Assembly: GCA_947646735.1 (NCBI GenBank)
Contig: CANTFK010000766.1
Location: 186,001 to 250,000, forward strand
Length of the DNA: 64,000 nucleotides
Reading direction: 5' to 3'
Source: Peronospora farinosa
Taxonomy: Eukaryota; Oomycota; Peronosporomycetes; Peronosporales; Peronosporaceae
Numbering within the stretch: the stretch's first letter is position 1; each line of letters starts with the position of its first letter. This document shows, piece after piece, positions 1 through 9,097 of the stretch. Below the pieces are notes generated by a model. The model made no database searches, was not told the DNA's origin, and saw only the letters and a list, made by a program, of their open reading frames with translations. Both the position numbers and the translations under genes were made by a program.

Positions 1-1338
1 ACATTTGGCTACCCTTACATGCTCAAATCACGTCGGTTTGCATACGACGGTCGTGGGAATGCTGTTGTCAAGAGTGAAAAGGATTTGATCACTGCTTTTA
101 AGAAACTTGGTGCCAGTTTGCTGGTTACAGAGAGTCCTGATGTTGATGAGACGCAGTTGGTGGAAGAAAAAAACAAATTGTATGCGGAAAAGTGGGTCCC
201 GTTCGTCAAAGAGCTCGCCGTGATGGTCGTCAAAGGGGCGGAGGACGAGGTCCGTGCTTATCCCGTTGTGGAAACCACACAGCGTGACAGTATTTGTGAC
301 ACGGTGCTGGCCCCAGCGCAGATCTCAGAGGATGTGGCTAAGCGTGCTCGTGATATGGCACAGGCGGCTGTCGCCGAGCTGGAAGGTCGGGGCATCTACG
401 GTGTCGAGTTGTTCCTGACTGCCACTGGTGACGTGCTGCTGAACGAGATCGCCCCGCGCCCACACAACTCTGGTCACTATACAATTGAGGCATGTGAGAC
501 GGATCAATTTGAGCAGCATTTGCGTGCTATTACGGGCTTGCCTTTGGGAAGCTGTGCGCTGCGTGTACCAGCTGCACTCATGGTAAATGTGCTGGGAGAC
601 CCCACGTCGTCTGAAGATGTGAGCTTCTCGCTGCTTCGCAACAGTTTGAATATCCCAGGTGCTGCTGCTCATTTCTATGGAAAGGTTGGTGTGCGTCCTG
701 GACGCAAGCTTGGACACGTGACGATTACGGCGCCGAACCTTGAGGAGCTGACCAAGCGTGCCACAGCACTGTCACCTGAGTCTGCAAAGAACTCGGGGTT
801 GCTGAAGCTTGAGCGCAAGCCTCTTGTGGGCATTGTCATGGGCTCGGACTCTGACCTCCCAACGATGGCGGCTGCTGCTGACATGCTGGAGAAGTTCGGT
901 GTGCCTTACGAACTTACGATTGTATCAGCTCACCGCACACCCGCGCGTATGTACGACTACGCCCAGAGCGCTGCCACACGCGGCCTCAAGGTCATTATTG
1001 CTGGTGCTGGTGGTGCTGCCCATCTGCCGGGTATGGTAGCGGCGCTGACTCCTCTGCCCGTCGTTGGCGTTCCTGTAAAGACATCGACTCTCAGCGGTGA
1101 AGACTCGCTGCTGAGCATTGTGCAGATGCCGCGTGGTGTGCCTGTTGCCACCGTTGCCATTGGCAACTCTACGAACGCCGGTCTGCTGGCCGTTCGCATT
1201 CTCAGTGCCGGAGACTCGTCGCTCATCGAAGCTATGGCAGCCTTCTTGGACACGCAAAGGCGCGAGGTTGACGACAAAATTGAGACCATGGCGACTGGTG
1301 GCTGGAAGGAGTACCTCCAGAATATGAAGAAGCGCTAA
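1..1338 (+). CDS. ADE2: Phosphoribosylaminoimidazole carboxylase (PurK-PurE fusion), 5' partial
   Basis: The frame is already open at base 1, so the N-terminus lies upstream of the window; 445 residues are visible. The first codons read [10 protein letters not shown], which matches the ATP-grasp core of PurK. A second module starts near visible residue 275 and is a class I PurE domain: GSDSD (near 281), [18 protein letters not shown] and [16 protein letters not shown] are all present. The order PurK then PurE is that of fungal ADE2 and its relatives. The enzyme converts aminoimidazole ribotide to its carboxylated form in purine synthesis, in the cytosol. The gene converges on the TMEM161 gene, with 100 bp between the two stops. 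No break is seen. The family call is firm; only the missing 5' end is unknown. Confidence 0.95.
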   Translation, partial: TFGYPYMLKSRRFAYDGRGNAVVKSEKDLITAFKKLGASLLVTESPDVDETQLVEEKNKLYAEKWVPFVKELAVMVVKGAEDEVRAYPVVETTQRDSICDTVLAPAQISEDVAKRARDMAQAAVAELEGRGIYGVELFLTATGDVLLNEIAPRPHNSGHYTIEACETDQFEQHLRAITGLPLGSCALRVPAALMVNVLGDPTSSEDVSFSLLRNSLNIPGAAAHFYGKVGVRPGRKLGHVTITAPNLEELTKRATALSPESAKNSGLLKLERKPLVGIVMGSDSDLPTMAAAADMLEKFGVPYELTIVSAHRTPARMYDYAQSAATRGLKVIIAGAGGAAHLPGMVAALTPLPVVGVPVKTSTLSGEDSLLSIVQMPRGVPVATVAIGNSTNAGLLAVRILSAGDSSLIEAMAAFLDTQRREVDDKIETMATGGWKEYLQNMKKR

Positions 1339-1438
1339 ATACCTACTAGATTAGCTTGAGCTGGGCTTGGGCGTGGAGAAAAAGGTTTTCTGTATTTTGA
1401 GTTTGTCTTGCAGTTGGGTTGCAACTCGTGCATTCTCT

Positions 1439-3172
1439 CTACTTGTTCTTCTTGTGCAGCTTCAATCCCTTTAGCTGGTTCTTTAGCGTCTTGGGCGTCT
1501 GCTTATTCTGCCGCACCGCTGTTTCAACATCGACAGTGCCGTGAGCTCCCACGTTACGCCAATAAAGCAACCCTGCCAAGCTAACGGCAAACATAGTGAA
1601 GCTGAGGAACCAGATCAGGAAACCCAGCGCTGCCTCGTAGAACTCTGCAGTGAGTACGGGGAACGCACTCATGCCACGCAGAAAAGGCGTCACATTCTCC
1701 TTGCTAAGGTCATCACCAAGCTTAAACCCGCCAAAGTTTGGCAGCACAGTAGGGTCCGGCAGCACATTCAAAGAGGCTGCGTTTAACCCTTCTGGCGTGA
1801 GACTAGCAGGAATCGAGACGTTCGGCATCACACTTTGCAGCACCCACGAAACACCATGAAAAACACCAAGAGACGTCGCCGTCTGCTTTACCAAAAGCTG
1901 CGCTGACGCCAGCAACGCACACACTGGCGCAAGGTACTGCAGTGCGATAACCGGCACGTAATTAAACTGAAGACGGACCTTGCTCTGCAACAGGGCACCA
2001 TCCACGAAGCCAGGGCGACCCACAAGCGACGCCATCGCCTCACGTGGCTCTAGCAGGAAGTGCTGCATGTACGTACGGAAACAAATCAAGCGCACCAGAC
2101 ATGCCACGAGTACCACGTAGATACGAAGCATATGGAACTGAGACTCTGCAAGACTGTACCACTTCCAAATGTCCGACGAGGCCGCATTCGTCAGTCCCAA
2201 CACTTCAGTTCGCAGGCAATCCCGACTCAGTGCACGCGGAGAGCACTTTACAAGCTCCAAAGGCACCAACACATTCTTCGAGAATCGCGGCACCCACAGT
2301 ATGCAGATCAATACTGGGAAAAACATGTTGAGATGCAAAAGCAATTTCTTCACGTTCGAATACTGCTTACTTTTGATCATTACCGAGTACATCCGTGCAA
2401 ACCTGAATGATGGCAGGAAAGTTGTGCATGTAAAAATTCCCGCTAGCAACGCACACACGAAAAAAAGTGCGACTCGCGACATTTCTGTCCATGGTGCAAT
2501 GTTCACAAAGTCTGCGTTTGTGAATCCCACTGCTCGCAGTATCAGAGCCAGCCGTTCTCCAGCAAGTTGCGCTGCCATTTCCAAATCGAAATCCAGCATC
2601 CCCTTAGGTGATAGGATGATAAATCCAGCTGCAATGAGTCCAAGAAAGCCAACACAAAGACCCAAACGAGCTTCGTAGCCTCCCCACCCTTGGACAAAAT
2701 TTAGCTGCAATGGAAACCAAATTGCCACGAGCATGGCCGACATGAGACCGTACATGGCCATGTCCACCTTGTCATCCACATGATCTTGTGCTACTGCAAA
2801 CCACGAAGCCGTAAAGCTCACGATACTGCCCATCCAGCAGCCCACTGAGATCGAAGACACGAGCACAACGAGCATCTCGTACAGCTCAAAAAAGAGCGTT
2901 TGACTGAAAACTCCCGGCTCTGTCTTTGCCACACGAACGTAAAACTTGTCCATCTTTTCGGCTGCACTAAGTGGCTCATACAGAGGTCCTTTGTCTGGTT
3001 TGAAGCTTTTTCGTGACTGGTTATTAAGTATCGCAATAAGTTCATCCTCAGGAGGTAAAAAGAAAGTTAAACCATTGAGAAACCATGTCGCAAGACTAAA
3101 GTACGAACGTAGACGAAGTTGCATGAACGTTAATAGCATGGCGACTAGGAATTCCGGTGGAAACAACGACAT
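1439..3172 (-). CDS. TMEM161: TMEM161-family multipass membrane protein
   Basis: This is a 577-residue protein with about eight to ten hydrophobic segments spread over its length and a basic C-terminus ending in HKKNK. A conserved block near residues 345-375 contains FRTYMQHFLLEPREA, and a later block contains VIALQYLAPVCALL. Both resemble the central region of TMEM161A/B, whose animal members are nearly 490 residues long, so this protein is somewhat longer. The biochemical role of the family is poorly defined. The ATG at 3172 opens the frame just before the first hydrophobic stretch. The PIGZ-like gene follows upstream in the same orientation, with 281 bp between. The family call rests on remembered motif similarity and not on an alignment. 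Confidence 0.7.
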   Translation of the reverse strand: MSLFPPEFLVAMLLTFMQLRLRSYFSLATWFLNGLTFFLPPEDELIAILNNQSRKSFKPDKGPLYEPLSAAEKMDKFYVRVAKTEPGVFSQTLFFELYEMLVVLVSSISVGCWMGSIVSFTASWFAVAQDHVDDKVDMAMYGLMSAMLVAIWFPLQLNFVQGWGGYEARLGLCVGFLGLIAAGFIILSPKGMLDFDLEMAAQLAGERLALILRAVGFTNADFVNIAPWTEMSRVALFFVCALLAGIFTCTTFLPSFRFARMYSVMIKSKQYSNVKKLLLHLNMFFPVLICILWVPRFSKNVLVPLELVKCSPRALSRDCLRTEVLGLTNAASSDIWKWYSLAESQFHMLRIYVVLVACLVRLICFRTYMQHFLLEPREAMASLVGRPGFVDGALLQSKVRLQFNYVPVIALQYLAPVCALLASAQLLVKQTATSLGVFHGVSWVLQSVMPNVSIPASLTPEGLNAASLNVLPDPTVLPNFGGFKLGDDLSKENVTPFLRGMSAFPVLTAEFYEAALGFLIWFLSFTMFAVSLAGLLYWRNVGAHGTVDVETAVRQNKQTPKTLKNQLKGLKLHKKNK

Positions 3173-3453
3173 CTTGAGAGCGAGGATAAGGGAGGGACTC
3201 TAAGTCATTCCATGGCGGTCATGGCGTTGCGTGGATTATTTATAGCCAATCATATAATAGCTGGAGTGTAGTTAAGGACGAATCACAAGCGAGGGAGGAA
3301 CTAGATAAAGTATGTTTTATAAAGCGGTGTTAAAACAATCTTATATTTTTTTAAACGCTTTTTTTAATGACGACGGTCATTTACTATTAAATGATCGAGC
3401 TAGGAACTTTGCCATGTATTTTGTCAAGGATAATGGAGCTGTATAGTCCGGAC

Positions 3454-5404
3454 TTACAATGGTTTCTTCGCTGCTAGTTTTACCAGGTATAATTCCAGTG
3501 AGAATGACTTGTCAAACGCAAAGTCTTCGGTCGATAGATGAGGAAAACATTCACCCAACTTGGAAAAACTCAAGACGGATGTCGAATTCTCGGATCTGAT
3601 GTCCCAAAACGCGACACTCGCAGGCAGTACCAAAAATGCAGTTGTACCATGTTCCGACAACTGCTGGTCCATTTTGTCGAAAGCCAAGACCTCCGGGAGG
3701 TCATCAAGAGTGTTTCCAGCTAGATCTATCAATTGAAACGCAGGAGCTGCCGGCATCCCGGTAAGAAGGAAGCGAGGTGGCATGTATGTTTTTGCAAACA
3801 CCAGTGGCACCGCACCTATCATCCCCAGCATAGATTTGTCAGCTCCGTCAAAGTTACACAACGGTGTCAACCAAGTTGTTGAGGTCACTGTGTTGTCCAC
3901 TGAGTTTGACGCCATGGAAGACAGAGATAGCAGCATCGGAATGACACCTCCTTGGTGCAACATGCCAAAGAAGAACAGTAACGAGAGGTTGAATATAATC
4001 CACAGTAGTTTCCCAAGCTTTTGCTTTGTCAAAAAATGGACAATGCCCACTCTGCCATTCAATGCAGTGAATAGATGCAGCGGTACGATGGCTGGCAACA
4101 TAAATCGTGGCTCTTGGTGCGGTGCTAACGACAAACACACCAGTGGAAAGAGCACACACGCACTGCCAAAAAACGAGCGATCGGGATACCTGAGAAACCG
4201 CATGAGAAAGACGAGAAAAATTGGCCCAAAAAGCATGGGCATGTTCACAGTCAGGTGGGTGAACCGCGGATGCACTCCATGTAGCTCCAAATTGTCGTAT
4301 TGGATATTGTACAGCAAATTATTGATCGGTGCAATCACAGCATTCTCAGCAATCTGTTTCAGTAGTGATCGATTCCATTTGCCATGAAACACTTCCGGCT
4401 GGTAATACCATGTGTCCACGACAATAAAACCCATGGTCCAGATGATAAAGGCCACAAACCCCTGCAACATCACACCAAATGTCGCTGTCAAGCGACGTAC
4501 CATCGACGGAACATTTCTGCCATCTGTCTTACGTCTTATAGTATGAACCAGCAATGCATCCTGCTGTCGCATGAGCTCCACTCCAAGCGGGAAGAAAAAT
4601 ACTATAAACGTAAATCGCGTGAAAAATCCCACCGCTAATAAACTTCCAAGGAGTAACGTCTGCACATGCATCACACCACACCACACTCGTCGATGCTATT
4701 GAACGAAACAATCCAATAGTTAGTCCAGTTCTAACTCAAATATGTCAGTAAAACTCACAAAAAATTGCATTATCACATACCGAATTGACCAGGAACAAGA
4801 CTCCAAAGCAAACTGCAAGAACCAAAGTCTCAAAAGTATTGGAAAATGGTCGACAAAGGAACACGAACGTTGGCCACGAGCTGGCAAACAATAGTAAAAC
4901 CTTCCCCTGTTTCTCCTGCTTAACTTGAAATTTCTGGTGTCGCGTCATTTTTGCCACAATCTGATACAATATTGCATCAATAATAAAAGAAAGACCACAG
5001 AGCAATAGTCTCGGTATCACTAGCATAAGCCATCCAGTCAACTTGACGCCTAGTACGTCCAAGAGCTTGTACGGTAATCCAGCAACCAGTGCACTATCAA
5101 AATATGACATTAAAAAATAACATTAGAATATGACAAAGTTAAAAAAGGTAGAAGCGTCCTACGGGAAAACTACCGAGCGGTTCGGTGTTGGCAATTGGAA
5201 CTCCCATGGCACAAATAGTTCGCGACGTAGTATGTCACTCTCGGGTATAAAGTGTCTAGCCATAATCTCCTGGCTTTGAAAAAATTCATCTGGATGGACC
5301 ATACCCAAGAAACAGACACTCCCTACTACTCGTACCGTCGCTAAAACCCCATACCACCAGTTCATTCTACCCATTCTCCCCTTAAATTTTTTCAAATTAC
5401 CCAT
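3454..5404 (-). CDS. PIGZ: GPI mannosyltransferase 4 (PIG-Z/Smp3), three exons
   Basis: This gene is assembled from three minus-strand exons: 5404-5163, 5093-4781 and 4695-3454. The introns are 69 bp (GTAGGA..GATAG) and 85 bp (GTATGT..AATAG). The joined frame is 1797 nt, a multiple of three, giving 598 residues; human PIG-Z is of similar size. Exon 1 has the GT22-family motif HPDEFFQSQE followed by PWEF and RSVVFP. Exon 2 continues with a match to the PIG-Z block around VIPRLLLCGLSFIIDA, and FSNTFETL follows. Exon 3 has GSLLAVGFFTRFTF. The family adds a fourth mannose to GPI anchor precursors in the ER lumen, and the many hydrophobic segments fit that site. The internal start seen in exon 3 is a GTG and is not a true start. 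Its start lies 175 bp from the divergent coiled-coil gene. Confidence 0.85.
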
Positions 5405-5503
5405 TTTCTAAAAAAAAAGATCGAAGAACAAAACCCAAATTCAAACAAACGTTAGAAACATAAAAAAGGCGCAAGGTTTTTTTCGCGCCTAAATTTGTTT
5501 CCC

Positions 5504-5510
5504 CTCATTT
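5504..5510 (+). promoter_or_regulatory. Candidate oomycete initiator (CTCATTT)
   Basis: CTCATTT lies 69 nt upstream of the ATG at 5579, inside the 175-bp divergent spacer, and is followed by AAAACTTTCC. It resembles the oomycete Inr consensus GCTCATTYYNCAWTTT in its first half only. The site is short and unproven. Confidence 0.3.
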
Positions 5511-5578
5511 GAAAACTTTCCCGCCTCGTCCCAAGCTCTCGCAAACCAGTAAGAAATTTATTTTTTAAATTTCTTGCA

Positions 5579-6727
5579 ATGGCCACCGAGGGCTACTATC
5601 GCCACATGTTGGCACAGCTTCAGAGTGAATTCTCGCGTTCTGTTGAAGCTTTTGAGAAACAAGTGACGGTTTTAACACGTCATAATACCCTATTAACAGC
5701 TGAATTAACGCACACAAAAGAACAACAAAAGGAATGGGCCGTACAAGCGTCGGAAACGATGAAACACCTTCACGAAAAACTCGAACGTCAAGCGGCTGAG
5801 GCGCTTGACATACAGAGACAAGGTGCCGAGAGAGAAGAAGCATTACGGATGGAAATTGCAGCGCTCAAGAGTTTAGTACAGCATGAAACGGACTATTGGA
5901 CGAGATATGACGAAATCAATCGACAAGAACGAGAGCAGCGGATGAACCAAGTCGCTCAAGCAAATGCTGAGCTTAAACAGTATCAGGAACAGAATCAGAT
6001 GCTGAAAAACGAGTTGACGAGACTCCAGACTCGCGTCGATACAGCTGTTGCTTTGAGTACGAGCTTGGAACAACGTCTTGAGGGTGTAGTCAAAGAAAAG
6101 GAGGAAAGTTTACAAGAACTGGAGCTTCAAGTGACGCGGTATAAAAAGAAATTGCATGACAAGCGCGTGCAGAAAAAATATCTGACGGAAGCGTTGGTGA
6201 GATTGCAAGAGAGACAAGAGGAGAGTTCACGATGTAGGACTGAGACAGAGGACATGATGGGGAAATCAAGTGACGAGATACGACGTGTGAGAAAACGAGA
6301 ACTGACGTTGCCAGAGGAATTGAAAGCTGCAACAACAACGAAGACGATGTTGAAAAGTAAAAGGCTCATGTCATCACGAGCAGGGACGTCACCAACGTCG
6401 TCTAGTCCGGAAATCTCGCCACGATCGGCACGTTCATCACCGTATCAACGCGCTCCGTCAGTAGCAACGACAACGCCAACGGCGTCTGATGGAAATAGCT
6501 TTAACAGCAGCAGTGGAAGTTTACGGAGTATACGAAGTTTACGAAATGTAACAGGACGACGGATTAGTAGTAGGAACAACAGTGATAGTGACAATATGGA
6601 CGGCGGTTCCAGAACAAATGGAGCACAACGTCAAGGGTCAAACCCATCGGGAAGACTTGAACGGGAGCTTAATGGTTTACGACGAAAACTTGACTCGTGT
6701 ATGGCGGACACTGCTGCACGGTGGTGA
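5579..6727 (+). CDS. Coiled-coil protein of unknown function
   Basis: I do not recognise this 382-residue protein. Residues from about 15 to 215 form an almost unbroken heptad-like run of Glu, Gln, Lys, Leu and Arg, typical of a long coiled coil. From about 265 to 355 the protein is Ser/Thr/Arg/Asn-rich low complexity, which suggests a disordered, possibly phosphorylated tail. The last 20 residues return to a short helix-like stretch. There is no signal peptide, membrane segment or zinc motif. The start is the first ATG in the open frame; it lies 175 bp from the divergent PIGZ start. The stop is followed within 70 nt by the first stem-loop of the cluster at 6773-7277. Confidence 0.7.
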   Translation: MATEGYYRHMLAQLQSEFSRSVEAFEKQVTVLTRHNTLLTAELTHTKEQQKEWAVQASETMKHLHEKLERQAAEALDIQRQGAEREEALRMEIAALKSLVQHETDYWTRYDEINRQEREQRMNQVAQANAELKQYQEQNQMLKNELTRLQTRVDTAVALSTSLEQRLEGVVKEKEESLQELELQVTRYKKKLHDKRVQKKYLTEALVRLQERQEESSRCRTETEDMMGKSSDEIRRVRKRELTLPEELKAATTTKTMLKSKRLMSSRAGTSPTSSSPEISPRSARSSPYQRAPSVATTTPTASDGNSFNSSSGSLRSIRSLRNVTGRRISSRNNSDSDNMDGGSRTNGAQRQGSNPSGRLERELNGLRRKLDSCMADTAARW

Positions 6728-6772
6728 TGGATGGATGGGACGGGTTCGTGGAGTGTTTGGTGGTGATTTATA

Positions 6773-6841
6773 GACGTTTGGCCAGGCAAAATACAATACG
6801 AGGCACTCATTTCTGCCTCGTGTTGTTTTTATGACAACGTC
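6773..6841 (+). other. Stem-loop 1 (loop CTCATTTC)
   Basis: The inner stem 6794-6805 pairs with 6814-6825: twelve base pairs with one G-U. The loop is CTCATTTC at 6806-6813. A possible outer stem is GACGTT (6773-6778) with AACGTC (6836-6841). The inner stem is followed at once by a T-rich run. Confidence 0.6.
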
Positions 6842-6888
6842 AGCGTGTGAAGCTAAAAGACAGGGACTCATTTCTCCCGCGCACGCTG
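6841..6888 (+). other. Stem-loop 2 (loop CTCATTTC)
   Basis: The inner stem GGGA (6863-6866) pairs with TCCC (6875-6878) around loop CTCATTTC. The outer stem CAGCGTGTG (6841-6849) pairs with CGCACGCTG (6880-6888): nine pairs with one G-U. A 13-nt unpaired stretch sits on the left side only. Confidence 0.6.
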
Positions 6889-6981
6889 CAAAGTCGCTTC
6901 GGTGAGTCACTAACGACAAGCTGGATTGATACAAGCATAATCAGTCTTGAGCAACGGAACCAAGTGATGGTCGACAAGGAT

Positions 6982-7041
6982 AACGGAAGCAGGAAACAAC
7001 AAAAGAGGAGGCTCATCACTCTCCTTTCTCTCGCTTACGTT
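6982..7041 (+). other. Stem-loop 3 (loop CTCATCAC)
   Basis: The inner stem AGGAGG (7006-7011) pairs with TCTCCT (7020-7025) around loop CTCATCAC. The outer stem AACGGAAGC (6982-6990) pairs with GCTTACGTT (7033-7041) with one mismatch. The left linker is again longer than the right one. Confidence 0.55.
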
Positions 7042-7082
7042 GGGCAAGGGTATACTCAGAGATCCATTACTCTCTGTTGCCC
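7042..7082 (+). other. Stem-loop 4 (loop TCCATTAC)
   Basis: The inner stem CAGAGA (7057-7062) pairs with TCTCTG (7071-7076). The outer stem GGGCAA (7042-7047) pairs perfectly with TTGCCC (7077-7082). A 9-nt bulge lies only on the left. This unit abuts stem-loop 3. Confidence 0.6.
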
Positions 7083-7154
7083 ATCGCTCGTCAAAAGCAC
7101 GAGATGTGGTGCTGTCAAGGTATGGCAGACTTTACTTAAAAACTCGCCAGCAGA

Positions 7155-7187
7155 CTCAGTTGATCGGGACTCATTACTCCCGTTGAG
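7155..7187 (+). other. Stem-loop 5 (loop CTCATTAC)
   Basis: The inner stem CGGGA (7165-7169) pairs with TCCCG (7178-7182) around loop CTCATTAC. The outer stem CTCAG (7155-7159) pairs with TTGAG (7183-7187), including one G-U. A 5-nt linker lies on the left only. Confidence 0.6.
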
Positions 7188-7241
7188 ATTGCAGATCCTG
7201 GTGTGTTTTTGGGTGAGGTTACGCGCGTGGTATGTTTCGTA

Positions 7242-7277
7242 GTGGTTGATGAGGACTCATTGCTCCTCCTCGACCAC
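7242..7277 (+). other. Stem-loop 6 (loop CTCATTGC)
   Basis: The inner stem GAGGA (7251-7255) pairs with TCCTC (7264-7268) around loop CTCATTGC. The outer stem GTGGTTGA (7242-7249) pairs with TCGACCAC (7270-7277). The two stems are separated by a single T/C mismatch. Confidence 0.6.
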
Positions 7278-7883
7278 GGCGTTTACGTCTTACCTGTGTT
7301 TTGCTATGCTTTGGCACCCACTTTCGTAGCGATTGATGTGCGATTTACTTGATTTTGCCCAGATCACCAATGGCCACCAACCAACTCACTTCGAAATCCT
7401 GCTCACTGTGACATATCATGACTTTTGCATGCCGACGCAGACTTGGATCGCCGACAACTTCGATGGACCAAACTGAGCTGAATCAAGCGCTTGCGCCGTA
7501 AATATGTGTAGATAACGTCTTGGGAAGACAAAACAGTAGGGGTATTTATTAACTGGGCAAAGGAGAAAACGTTTTACAACATGTTTGCAAAAACCTTTAT
7601 CACGTCGTACGGAACTCTTGTTTAGTATAAAGCTAACTCTTCTTCATGGACTGCACGACAGCTTTTAGATAAACAAGAGCTTAGTCGATGCAAGCGCTTA
7701 GTAGATAAGGCTTTGTAAAGACAACAGTTCATTTGAATCAGCAGTGAGATAAAGCCTTTTCTTTCCAGAAAGGTTCAACCTCTTTCGTTAGCTCACCGGT
7801 AGAACGCAACGATCAAAGTGTCAACATGCGTGGGTGCTTTACTCGACCTCTGCTTGCTTGATTGTCTTGTTCCTAGCAAACGT

Positions 7884-8846
7884 TTACTTCCATTCGACAC
7901 CAGATCCTTCTCCGTCATCATCAATATGTGGGTGGTCTTCATCCTGTAAATGTTCCATGAGTTCACTTGTACCAAATTTATCCATGTACTCGTCCTCGCT
8001 CATGTCACCATAGACACTGTGTTTATCATCTACCATGTGTTCCCAATGGTCTTCCAGTGCCAAAATGCGACGGGTATCCGCACGCATCAAGTGCACCACA
8101 ATATTGTTACAATCAGCAATCATCCAGTCGTCACAATCACGACCTTCGACTCCATAGTCAAAGTCATCCACAATGTTTCGCACCTTTATGGACTTTATCA
8201 GCAAGTCAGCCATACGTCTCATATGTGCCTGAGATCGACCCGTAGCAAAGATCATAAATTCCGCCAAGCTACTTTTTCCAGCAAGGTCGACCCATTGTAT
8301 GTCAATGGCTTTTTCTCGTTTCAGAGCTTCCATTACTTCGTCAATGGTCAAATAAGTCTGTGCAATGGGTGGAATCAAATCTGCATGTCGATGTCCTGCT
8401 TCTGGTGCTTCCCACTCCATTTCATGAGCTGTTTCCTCGATCGACAAGGCCATTGTTGTATCACCTTGTGGAAAATTACGAGGAGTATCCAAATCACAGT
8501 AAAGTGTCACTAATTCATCGTACGCTTTCGCAGCATCAAGTGCCGTCCAGAAATCACCGCCACTAATAATATGATGATCGATTTCCAATTCAGCGCTATA
8601 TTTCTTCACATTATTCGCATTGTATACAACACCCAAGTACTGAATTTCGTGATTTGTTTCTTCATTCTTTAAAAAAGACTGGGAAAAGTAACGACTGGAA
8701 TTATTGACAACCCGTGGCCATTCAATCATTGCAATCGACTTGTTCAAATGCTGCTGACGCGTGCATGAATGAGAAAACAGGAGGAGACGAGGCGTTGAAA
8801 CTCTTGCCACGCGGAGAACACGACCGAGGAAAAGCGACCGCAGCAT
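7884..8846 (-). CDS. Mitochondrial ribosomal silencing factor RsfS (Iojap/MALSU1-like)
   Basis: This is a 320-residue protein. Its first 35 residues are rich in Arg, Leu and Ser and lack acidic residues, which fits a mitochondrial presequence. The RsfS/Iojap domain lies near residues 165-275: it has the block KAIDIQWVDLAGKSSLAEFM, then ATGRSQAHMRRMAD, and ends with DDWMIADCNNIVVHLM. Family members bind the large ribosomal subunit (uL14) and block subunit joining, or help assemble the large mitoribosomal subunit. About 130 residues between presequence and domain are unassigned. The C-terminal 45 residues are strongly acidic. The ATG at 8846 is the start that includes the presequence. An ACCGGT palindrome lies 105 bp upstream. 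Confidence 0.85.
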   Translation of the reverse strand: MLRSLFLGRVLRVARVSTPRLLLFSHSCTRQQHLNKSIAMIEWPRVVNNSSRYFSQSFLKNEETNHEIQYLGVVYNANNVKKYSAELEIDHHIISGGDFWTALDAAKAYDELVTLYCDLDTPRNFPQGDTTMALSIEETAHEMEWEAPEAGHRHADLIPPIAQTYLTIDEVMEALKREKAIDIQWVDLAGKSSLAEFMIFATGRSQAHMRRMADLLIKSIKVRNIVDDFDYGVEGRDCDDWMIADCNNIVVHLMRADTRRILALEDHWEHMVDDKHSVYGDMSEDEYMDKFGTSELMEHLQDEDHPHIDDDGEGSGVEWK

Positions 8847-8950
8847 TTGTGCACAAAATCCCGTGGTCAGGAGGACGCGGAGGAAAATGTACTTGAAATT
8901 TGTATGAGAAAAAAAGTACTATCTTTAGATAATCCTGTCGGACCGGACAA

Positions 8951-8962
8951 AATACCGGTATT
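8951..8962. promoter_or_regulatory. 12-bp palindrome AATACCGGTATT upstream of RsfS
   Basis: This is a perfect palindrome with core ACCGGT, 105 bp upstream of the RsfS start. Similar ACCGGT/GGTATACC palindromes lie upstream of three other genes in the window (29235, 29861, 61022). Its function is unknown. Confidence 0.3.
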
Positions 8963-9097
8963 GGGTCCTACTTTTTTCTATCCGTAAAATTTGGTATGGA
9001 GTATACGAAATAAGTGTATACCTGTTTGACGAGTTTTGGCTACTTAGGATATATGGAATACTGTACGGAAATGGACTCAGTAAGGGAGGGTGGTATT

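Larger units (their letters stand above)
6728..7883. other. Gene-free stretch carrying six stem-loops with a shared loop
   Basis: No open frame with recognisable protein is seen between the coiled-coil gene stop and the RsfS stop. Bases 6773-7277 hold six stem-loops with an 8-nt loop close to CTCATTNC on stems of different sequence. Several are closed by a second, outer stem. The remaining DNA (7278-7883) shows nothing I can name. Confidence 0.7.

Noticed and set aside
6866..7262. GACTCATT words in the stem-loops as Gcn4/AP-1 sites
   Set aside because: Only three of six loops contain GACTCATT, the TGACTCA core is incomplete, and this does not explain the paired stems.
7770..7815. tRNA-like words (GGTTCAACC and TAGCTCACCGGTAGAACGC)
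   Set aside because: The T-arm-like word precedes the D-arm-like word, and no acceptor or anticodon stem can be drawn.
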